64,000 bases of DNA. Source: Piezodorus guildinii (lineage: Eukaryota; Arthropoda; Insecta; Hemiptera; Pentatomidae). Each line of letters begins with the position of its first letter. Within the stretch, counting starts at the first letter, position 1. The translations under genes were made by a program, and so were the position numbers. Shown piece by piece: positions 56,759-64,000 of the stretch. The notes under the pieces are model-generated. The model was not told where the DNA came from. It ran no database searches and worked only from the letters and a program-made list of their open reading frames with translations. The stretch is from the NCBI GenBank assembly GCA_023052935.1, contig CM041293.1, positions 151,279,474 through 151,343,473 on the forward strand. Direction: 5' to 3'.

Positions 56759-57140
56759 TGTGACATGGTTAACGGTTAAGGTCCAGGTTCTTAGAAAATA
56801 ATATTATTAACGATGTTCTACTTTATTTCCTTTGTGGCATACAAGCATACGGCAAAAAAATATTCTTCCATAACACCAACGCTGGTTATATTAAATATAT
56901 ATATGACGAAAAAAATTAAATAAAAATATCCTTATACTGCTCCTGGTTGCTTCCCTGCTAACTCGGTACTTCCATACATGTATACGGTACGAGACTTTCT
57001 ACGGGAATGGCTTAAGATCGCGGAATTCCGGTATCTCCACGGTACTTATCCTAGGCGGCGACACTGTACTTTCCATATGTAGGCTCAAGTTTAAAACACC
57101 GGGCGGACGAAACCGAGCGGGAAAATTAAAACATGTTACA
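56759..57140 (-). repeat. 3' LTR of the Ty3-type element
   Basis: 382 bp; begins TGTGACATGG and ends ATGTTACA on the plus strand. It is preceded by GTGT, which is repeated after the other LTR. Confidence 0.95.
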
Positions 57141-57151
57141 CACTCCCCTCC
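57141..57151 (-). promoter_or_regulatory. Polypurine tract
   Basis: GGAGGGGAGTG on the minus strand directly abuts the 3' LTR, the expected place for plus-strand DNA priming. Confidence 0.75.
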
Positions 57152-57165
57152 AGCGGGTAAGTCCG

Positions 57166-58632
57166 TCAGGTGGTTTGGAATAACTTAAGCTTCGATGGAT
57201 GCCATAAACCTACGAACTTTCCATTCTGATCCCTTAACTTACACGATCCGCCACCCGTAACTGAGACAACTGTATAAGGGCCTTCATACTTGGGGTTAAG
57301 TTTAGCTGCGAGTTTATTTGCTGCTGAAGATAACTGAAAAGTCATTTTTAAAACCTGATCTCCCGGATGGAAACGATCTTTCCGGCGTCTCAAATTATAA
57401 CGACTACTCTGATTTATACTTGCTTTAAGAGAATTTTCCTCAGCGACATGATGAACTTCAGGCAATTTGGCCACTTTTTCCGCCCAACGAGTCTGTTCTT
57501 CTTCGCGAGCTGCTAGAATATCTCCCTCGAGAACTTGGTGTAAAGGCCTTAGCTCTCTACCGAAATTTAAGAAAGCAGAGCTGAACTTGGTCGAGTCCTG
57601 AACTGCGGAATTCAATGCAAATTGGATCTCTCCTAACTTCTCGTCCCAGCGTTGGTGTTTTTTCCCAAGATACGTGACGATAAGTTGCTTTATATTACGG
57701 TTAGACCGTTCTGTGGGATTTGCCTGTGAGTGATAAAGAGGAGTAGTCTCCCTCTTGATTCCGAACTCCTTAGCTACTTCATCAACAAGATTACTCACAA
57801 AGTTCTTTGCATTGTCGGAAATTAATTTCCTAGGTGCACCATACCTATATAATATTCGCGACTTTAATTTCGACACTATAACCGAAGAGGTAGCTTTCCT
57901 AATGGGACACAATTCCACCCATCGGCTAAATAAATCGACGAAAACTAGGAGATAAACGTTGCCTTTAGTGCTTCTAGGATAGGGACCCATAATGTCGACA
58001 GAAACGATTTCCCACGGCTGCTTGTTATAGCGAGGGTTCATCAATCCACGAGGTGGTGTATTTCTGGGTTTTACCTTTTGACACAACTCACACTGTCTCA
58101 CATATTGGCTTATATCCGAATAAAGACCCGGTCAATAATATAGTCTGCTAACCCGCGCGAACGTCTTATCAATCCCTAAGTGGCCAGACCGAGGAAGATC
58201 ATGATTATCATATATTATAGATCTCCGCAGGTGTCTTGGAACAACCACTTTCCACTCCTCACTGGGGTCCTCCAACTCTCCTTTCAAAGAGTTCTTCCGA
58301 TGATACAGTAACTGCCCGTCCTTTATCAACCAGCCAGGGTGAAATTCTGGGGACTTTTGGACTCTGTAAAATTTCTGATCGTACCATTCATCAGACGATA
58401 TAGGGGTTCCCGAAGACGAAATATCATTGGAAGAGGAGCCATGATCGATACCAGTAGATAAAACAGTTATTGCGGCAATCCTGGATAATGCATCGGCCAC
58501 TGTATTCAGTTTGCCCTTACGGTATTCCACTTTGTAATTATACGGTTGTAACCGAAGAGCCCATCTAGCCAAACGACCCGAAGGGTTCTTCAAATTTAGA
58601 AGCCACTTAAGACAGTGCTGACTTGAGAGCAT
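57166..58632 (-). pseudogene. pol: Pol C-terminal part: RNase H tail and integrase with one internal stop
   Basis: Starts in the last part of RNase H (LKWLLNLKNPSGRLARW and VADALSR), so the RNase H catalytic acids upstream are gone. The integrase zinc-binding histidines (NHDLPRSGHLG) are followed in frame by TGA at 58134-58132, in a context where Trp is conserved (YY*PG). The same frame continues with CELCQ (zinc CX2C) and the catalytic core: Asp36 (VSVDIMGPYP), Asp96 (SDNAKNF) and Glu131 (NPTERSNR), counted from the Met at 58101. A chromodomain is not evident; a basic RRRKDRF segment precedes the C terminus. The single nonsense codon and the RNase H deletion make this a pseudogene. Confidence 0.85.
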
Positions 58633-60208
58633 TGAAAGAGGCTTCCTGCTCTCCTGACCATATCCATTTAGCTTTGCGTTTGAGCAAGGATGTAAGGGGA
58701 GAGACGACCGCTGAAAAATCTTTTATAAAACGGCGATACCATCCTGCCATTCCAAGGAACCTTCTAAGTTGCCCAACGTTGGTGGGAGGAGGGATCGAAG
58801 TAATGGAACTTACTTTGTCTGGATCAACGCTCAGGCCTTCGCTATTAACTAAATACCCTAAGTATCTAGCTTCTTTACAACCAAATTTGCATTTATCAGG
58901 GTTAATACGAAACCCTGAAGCTTTAAGTCGACGAAATACTTCCTTAAGCATGTCTAAATGCAATTTAAAAGATGGCGTGCAAACCAAAATATCGTCTAGG
59001 AAAACCACAACGTACGGGTATAGTTCGGGTCCAAATATGGCATCGGCTAACCTCTGAAAGGTAGCAGGTGAATTGGTTAGCCCAAAAGGCATAACTTTAA
59101 ACCTAAATAACCCTCTGCCCGGAACTGTAAACGCTGTAATCTCTTTACTAGATTCGTCAGCTAGTGGTACTTGCAGAAATGCCTGCTTAAGGTCAAATTT
59201 GGACAGATATCTCGCTTGTCTAAGTCCGTCTAAAAGAGAAGTCATATTTGGCATGAGATATGAATCTTTACAAGTAACTTCGTTTACCTTGCGAAAATCG
59301 ATACAGAAACGGTAACCCGATCCCTTGCGAACCATGACTACCGGAGATGACCATGGAGATTGGCAAGGCTCAACTAAGCCTTCTTCTAACATCCGATCAA
59401 GTTCCTGGTACATTGCCTCAAGAACTTTAGGCGAGTAGTGGTAGGAGCGTTGCTTAATAGGTTGAGCACCCATAACATCTATCTTATGTCTTATACGGGT
59501 TGTTAATCCCGGAGAATCTTGGAGAGTTAGCAAACCTTCACTAACTATCTTATCCAGATCTAACTTTTCTGAGGAACTGAGTGAATTAATACCACAAATT
59601 GATGTTTCCCTTTTTTCTATTGGAACATCTTGACGGAACGAAAACTTCTGGCTAGGATCGTCTTGATACCACCAGGTTGCTTCACGAAAATTCATGCACA
59701 AATTAGAGTTAACTATAAAATCTAACCCAAACAAAAACATAAATGGAAGTGATGTTAAAGCATACAGTATTATGTCGTACGACCTACCTCCAACAGTAAT
59801 TGGAATAGAGAATATTTTATCCACAATACTGGTACTTCCATTAGCGACACAAATATTAAACTCGGGAATTTCCTCAACGACATAACCCAGTTGAAGGAGA
59901 ATTTTGATCCCTTCTGGTCCAACGAATGAGGTGGTTGAACCAGGGTCAAATAGGGCCAAGTAATTCAACCCTCTTCGGGACTGTTTTCCTATTTGGAAAA
60001 CCATGTAAAGCTGTTTAGGGAACGATACGGGATAAAGAGGTACGGTAAAATTTCCTAAAGAATTCGAGGCGACATTTGAGGAAACGAGATCAGATTTAGC
60101 GGTACAAAAAGGTATACGATACGGAACGGTATTTGGGTGGTCAGCTAAAACTGTAGGAATAGGAATGACCCTCACTTCCGATTCCCTCGCCCATTTCCCG
60201 GAGTACAT
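58607..60208 (-). pseudogene. pol: Pol N-terminal part: protease and reverse transcriptase (frame disrupted at its end)
   Basis: 533 codons open in the -1 frame relative to gag. Retropepsin-like segment around residues 80-190 with DPG at 88-90, where D-S/T-G is expected. The RT spans about 250-450: CIDFRKVN (302-309), SKFDLKQAF (first Asp, 339), MPFGLTNSPATF (373-384) and FLDD (403-406). A thumb/connection segment follows to RRFLGMAGWYRRF. The ORF stops at ALKSALS, just where RNase H should begin. Beyond it the sequence resumes in another frame at the end of RNase H, so a deletion has joined the two. The first ATG is probably not used; entry would be by frameshift from gag. Confidence 0.85.
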
Positions 60209-61521
60209 TTAGGGCAGGCGTGAATGGAAACTCCTGGGCTACCACAACGATAGCAGAACAACTTACGAGGTAGCGAACATCTGGAATATACATGTGGTCC
60301 ACCACAATTCCAGCAATTTAATTTCTTAGCTGTTAGAGCTGGCTGTAAGTCTTTTGAGATGTTTTTATTGTCAACGATTGATTCAGAACTATTTCTGGAT
60401 CGTACTTTGGTCGATGGGGATAACCTTTCCATACAACCAACTGACTCGGTTTTCATTCGTTCGAATTCGGGATTACAATTTGATTTGTCGGCAGAAGCGT
60501 CAGTATCTGTTGGCACCGAGGAACCCGAAGGTAAAATACTATATATTCCCGAGGATTCTTTCTTATACTGCCTATTCGTAGTGGGATTCGTAAATCGGGA
60601 TTTCTCTTTTCCATTCGGTTTTTCCGCTCGGCCTTCTTGAGCCATCATCTCGGAGATTCTAGATCGTTCCGTGACGAAATTTATTAAGTCCCTATAAGAG
60701 GGAATCTCAGTCGACTTTATCCGCTCTTCGAACGATCTTCTGGTCCCTGGGTCTAAATTGGTGAGGGCTAAATGAAGTTTAATGAAGTCCCCCATATCTT
60801 CAATGCCTAAAGCCGATAGGGCGGAAAAATTATTTTCATGTTCGGATAAAAATCTTTGCAAATTATTTGCGGACGAATTGTTTAGAGGGGTAAAATCCAA
60901 CACTCTTTTAATGTAAAATCGGGCTAGCCGTCTTTTATTTTGATACCGAGCAACTACCGCATCATAAGCTAGGGAATAATTACATTCCTCTAATGCGAAC
61001 CCCGAGATAAGGGACAAAGCTTCCCCGCGTAAACTACTTCTTAGATAATGGAATTTTCTTATGGTCGATAAAGATTTCTCTCTATGAACCATAGAATCAA
61101 AAAGAGAATAGAACTCATTCCAGTCTTCCAATTTCCCCGAGAATGACGGTAAATCAATTCTTGGTAGCTCCTGAGGAACAGAGTAAGTAGGGGTAGAAAA
61201 AACATCAGGTTTCTTTTCCGTAGGAGTACACGTTTTAATTAATTTATAATAATTCGCTTTAGTGGTGTCGACTAAATCGAAAAATGAATTTTGTACAGCT
61301 GAGGTTTCGACCTTGTCCTTAGTACGCGTCACGGTTGAGTTGTATTCACGGATTTTGGACTGGATCTTTTCAAAACGCGACTCGTAATTGACCAGCCTAT
61401 CATAAACTGGTTTAAAATCAACTACTGTATCAACACTCAAGGAGTTTGATTTAGTAAAAATGTTCTGAACTGCAGCAAATATATCCTCCCGTTCTGATAT
61501 CAAGACGTCGGGATTACCCAT
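60172..61521 (-). CDS. gag: Gag polyprotein (DUF1759-like) with zinc knuckles
   Basis: Intact 449-aa ORF. Residues of about 120-300 look like the DUF1759 gag core (pattern LPSFSGKLEDWNEF, then LRSSLRGEAL). The C terminus has a CX2CX3HX4C knuckle (CWNCGGPHVYSRC) followed by a second Cys-rich CYRC...CPKC segment. The product would form virus-like particles and bind element RNA. DUF1759 gag is best known from BEL/Pao elements, whereas the pol here is Ty3-like. The ORF overlaps pol by 37 nt in another frame. Confidence 0.85.
   Translation of the reverse strand: MGNPDVLISEREDIFAAVQNIFTKSNSLSVDTVVDFKPVYDRLVNYESRFEKIQSKIREYNSTVTRTKDKVETSAVQNSFFDLVDTTKANYYKLIKTCTPTEKKPDVFSTPTYSVPQELPRIDLPSFSGKLEDWNEFYSLFDSMVHREKSLSTIRKFHYLRSSLRGEALSLISGFALEECNYSLAYDAVVARYQNKRRLARFYIKRVLDFTPLNNSSANNLQRFLSEHENNFSALSALGIEDMGDFIKLHLALTNLDPGTRRSFEERIKSTEIPSYRDLINFVTERSRISEMMAQEGRAEKPNGKEKSRFTNPTTNRQYKKESSGIYSILPSGSSVPTDTDASADKSNCNPEFERMKTESVGCMERLSPSTKVRSRNSSESIVDNKNISKDLQPALTAKKLNCWNCGGPHVYSRCSLPRKLFCYRCGSPGVSIHACPKCTPGNGRGNRK
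60194..60200 (-). promoter_or_regulatory. Candidate -1 ribosomal frameshift heptamer GGGAAAT
   Basis: In the gag frame the codons read ccG-GGA-AAT, the canonical X-XXY-YYZ arrangement. After a -1 slip the frame is GGG-AAA-TGG, which is the frame of pol. The site lies within the gag/pol overlap, 26 nt before the gag stop. A downstream stem or pseudoknot was not worked out. Confidence 0.55.
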
Positions 61522-62620
61522 TATGGCAAAGCAAACAAAACGTAAAATTTAAATTAAAAAAAAAATACAGAAATAAACTAGCACTCTGGAAACCGATAAT
61601 AGGACCAGGAGAAATTTTTCCTTTAAGATAAAATAAAATAAATTCCTACTTTAAGGCAATTAAAATAAAAACCTGTAAAAAAATATTAAACAAAATATAA
61701 TTTAAATTAAATTAAACTCGGTAAGCGTCCTTTACAAATTCAAGGTACAAGTTGAATAACAGGAAAACTAAGTCTTAAAACTTATATGAACCTATTAAAA
61801 CAAAAGTTTAAGAAATAAATTAATGAGACAAATAACAATTATTCTCAAACTATAATTAATCTAAATTTTGATTAATAAGATACCTTATAAAAAAACCAAA
61901 AAAATATTTTATACAAAAAAAAATTAGCTTCTCTGTTATCTAAAGTTATTTACAAAAAAATAAAATATTATTATTATAATAATAATTCTTATCAACCAAA
62001 AAATTCATAATTATTAAATCTTAATTGAATAAAAGTAAATAAAATCCTTATTTGAAACCTTTTAATTTGAGATTTTAATTAAAATAAAACAGTCTAAATT
62101 TACTAAAAACAGTTTAATAAACGTTACTTTTAATAAAAAATTTACTCAATATAGAAATATTTTGTATTAAATAACACAAGAAACTTTTACGGAAGATATA
62201 ATACCATTTTTAAAATAAAAAATTTTAAATGTTTTTCTTCCTAATTAGAACAATATAGAACTATTTTGTGGATACAATAAAGTTTCACGGAATATATTAC
62301 AATTTTTAAAATAAAAAATCAAATGTTTTTCTTCTTAATTAGAAAAATATAGAAATATTTTGTCGATACAATAAAGTTTTACGGAATATATTACAATTTT
62401 TCAAATAAAAAATCAAATGTTTGTTTTCCTTCGATACGATAATCATAATTTATATAAAAGTCTTAACTTTGTTGATGCAATTGACTATACCTAATACCAT
62501 GCTTGCGAATTACTGCAATGCAAATAGTGTCACTTAATTCCTCCAATGTATTATTCATTTCCTTTTAACAAAATATAACCATTAAAAATGTCTTAATTAA
62601 CTTAACTTAAAAATGTCCTT
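61522..62620 (-). other. Untranslated leader of the Ty3-type element
   Basis: About 1.1 kb, extremely A/T-rich, with no ORF of note between the primer-binding site and the gag ATG. Tandem repeats occupy its 5' part. Confidence 0.7.
62147..62430. repeat. Tandem repeat in the Ty3 leader, about 3 copies of 95-104 bp
   Basis: Units begin near 62147, 62251 and 62345. Each contains AATATAGAA.TATTTTGT, then an AAGTTT.ACGGAA-like segment and then AAAATAAAAAAT. The second and third are most alike. Confidence 0.75.
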
Positions 62621-62639
62621 GTCCTGGTCTCGGGCGCCA
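62621..62639 (-). promoter_or_regulatory. Primer-binding site
   Basis: Six bases inside the 5' LTR, the minus strand reads TGGCGCCCGAGACCAGGAC. TGGCGCC at this position is the standard complement of a tRNA 3' end. The first ten bases equal those of tRNA-Lys-primed elements, but the rest differs, so the primer tRNA is not assigned. Confidence 0.75.
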
Positions 62640-62645
62640 TAGATT

Positions 62646-63027
62646 TGTGACATGGTTAACGGTTAAGGTCCAGGTTCATAGAAAATAAAATTATTAACGA
62701 TGTTCTACTTTATTTCCTTTGTGGCATACAAGCATACGGCAAAAAAATATTCTTCCATAACACCAACGCTGGTTATATTAAATATATATATGACGAAAAA
62801 AATTAAATAAAAATATCCTTATACTGCTCCTGGTTGCTTCCCTGCTAACTCGGTACTTCCATACATCTATTCGGGACGAGACTTTCAACGGGAATGGCTT
62901 AAAATCGCGGAATTCCGGTATCTCCACGGTACTTATCCTAGGCGGCGACACTGTACTTTCCATATGTAGGCTCAAGTTTAAAACATCGGGTGGACGAAAC
63001 CGAGCGGGAAAATTAAAACTTGTTACA
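62646..63027 (-). repeat. 5' LTR of the Ty3-type element
   Basis: 382 bp; on the plus strand it begins TGTGACATGG and ends TTGTTACA. It matches the other LTR along its whole length with about ten substitutions and no obvious indel. Confidence 0.95.
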
Positions 63028-63327
63028 GTGTCTCTTAGAATTTTTCATTCTCCATTTCTTTATAAGCATAAAACTTTAACAGGAGTTTTTTAAATTCCGT
63101 CTTCTTTCATGTTTCTCATATTATACTTTTGATATTAGTTTCGAGTTGGTATTATTATTTTTTAATTTTCCTTAAGTATATATTAATTTTTGTCATTTAT
63201 TATTTTATTTTACTCATTTTTTTAAATTTATTTTTTACATTTAACGAAAAAAAAATTATATTGTAAATAATTTAGAGTAATTAAGACACGAGGCTTCTGT
63301 GTGTAATTACCTACTCAAATCAAGATA

Positions 63328-63862
63328 AAAAATCTGGCGCGCGCAACACACGACTTTCACTTACCTCCGTTGTTAAAATCAGTTTAAATAGTTTTTAAGA
63401 ATTTTGTGTCACACCACATCAACATACCTTCACACTGAGAGATAAAAATAAATTGTGAAAGAATTAATTACGCTGCATTTCAATAGAAACATGTGCTTTA
63501 TTAAATAATCTATTATATTGTTATCTATGACAATCAGTTAGTTTTATCTACTATTTTTATATAAATTATAACAATATGATATGGTTATTTTAATATAATC
63601 CACAATATTAAAGGTTCTTTAGAGGAAGAAAATTTAAAATATCAGCCAGAATTCAGAATTATTCAATCAGAATAAAATACGAACAGAATAAATTGAGTTA
63701 CCAAACTCGAACACACACACAGACGTTTTTGCGGGACTTGGTTATTTGGACTCAAGAGAACTTAAAAAGTGTTTTTTTCGTTGAAAACTAGAATTCGAAA
63801 ATTTTCACTATCGTAAGACTTCCCTTACTGTATATTTCATATATAGGTAAGTGAAAGTAATA
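63328..63862 (+). repeat. FamA repeat, internally deleted
   Basis: AATCTGGCGCGCGCAACAC to ATATAGGTAAGTGAAAGTAA; middle blocks shortened. Confidence 0.85.
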
Positions 63863-63896
63863 AAACCGGTTTTATAAAATAGTTTTTTAATATATA

Positions 63897-64000
63897 TTGT
63901 GTTGTTTCACATGAAATGTCCGTTTTTATAGTTTCTGAAATACATAAAGGATTTTGCAGGTCTCTGTTGTTTTCTTCCTAATGTTTACATATTTAAAGTA
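63897..64000 (+). mobile_element. Mariner 5' end, cut by the window edge
   Basis: TTGTGTTGTTTCACATGAAAT preceded by TA; about 100 bp matches the terminal region of the mariner at 20612-21546 (inverted there). The body continues outside the window. Confidence 0.75.

Larger units (their letters stand above)
56759..63027 (-). mobile_element. Ty3/gypsy-type LTR retrotransposon, full length, defective
   Basis: A 6.27-kb element with two 382-bp LTRs, flanked by the 4-bp target duplication GTGT (56755-56758 and 63028-63031). Order on the minus strand: 5' LTR, primer-binding site, 1.1-kb leader, gag, then pol (protease, RT, RNase H remnant, integrase) in the -1 frame, polypurine tract, 3' LTR. There is no room for an envelope gene. 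Integrase downstream of RT and the RT motif set place the pol in Ty3/gypsy, possibly near the Osvaldo/Ulysses type. The LTRs differ at about 10 of 382 positions, so the insertion is not recent. Pol has lost part of RNase H with a frame change and has a nonsense codon in integrase, so this copy cannot make a full polyprotein. Confidence 0.93.

Noticed and set aside
58623..59057. 144-codon plus-strand ORF
   Set aside because: Antisense shadow of the RT region; no motif of its own.
60354..60640. Plus-strand ORFs of 75 and 93 codons
   Set aside because: Antisense of gag.
62147..62430. CRISPR-like array
   Set aside because: Contiguous 95-104 bp tandem units without spacers, inside a retrotransposon in a eukaryotic genome.
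61522..62620. Envelope-like or other extra ORF in the Ty3 element
   Set aside because: The leader has no ORF of useful length and only 25 bp separate pol from the polypurine tract.

Overview
The window is eukaryotic and strongly AT-rich. It is almost certainly insect nuclear DNA; a hemipteran-like genome is my inference from the transposon mix and the protease type, and it is not proven. I see one well-supported host gene. Nearly everything else that can be classified is transposable-element debris. There are no operons, ribosome binding sites, rRNA genes, tRNA genes or CRISPR arrays.

Host gene: a secreted trypsin-like (S1A) serine protease lies on the minus strand between about 32471 and 9961. 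A TATA box (32496-32503) and a 22-nt leader exon precede six coding exons: 29791-29877, 26845-27061, 24992-25189, 24561-24715, 11442-11598 and 10001-10080. All junctions are GT/AG and the phases agree. They give 297 codons plus a stop, with signal peptide, R|IVGG activation site, His/Asp/Ser triad and a trypsin-type Asp in the S1 pocket. One intron is about 13 kb and packed with repeats.

Layout. 1-9 kb: jockey-like LINE fragments, a 237-bp MITE, an inverted pair of short repeats and a possible orphan exon. 10-32 kb: the protease gene, whose introns hold a palindromic Penelope-like remnant, two Helitrons (one with a nested mariner), two further mariner copies (one fold-back), tRNA-derived SINEs, a processed retrocopy and many copies of an unclassified 0.8-kb repeat called FamA here. 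30-32 kb: two jockey copies tail to tail. 33-34.4 kb: a solo LTR split by an RTE-like LINE, both with intact target duplications. 34.7-43 kb: FamA copies, a degenerate mariner and two LINE tails. 44.4-46.5 kb: a Penelope-like element with a GIY-YIG endonuclease and inverted termini. 47-52 kb: jockey gag and RT fragments. 53.2-54.7 kb: a pogo/Tigger-like remnant split by a poly(A) retroinsert. 55.4-56.7 kb: inverted hammerhead-like repeats. 56759-63027: a complete but disabled Ty3/gypsy-type retrotransposon with two 382-bp LTRs, a GTGT duplication, a possible -1 frameshift site, a lost RNase H region and a nonsense codon. The right edge cuts a further mariner.

The least conventional signals are eleven hammerhead-ribozyme-like cores from several Penelope-like families, which mostly share the same extra nucleotide before stem II, and FamA, which ends in a hairpin and carries consensus 5' splice-site sequence at both ends.
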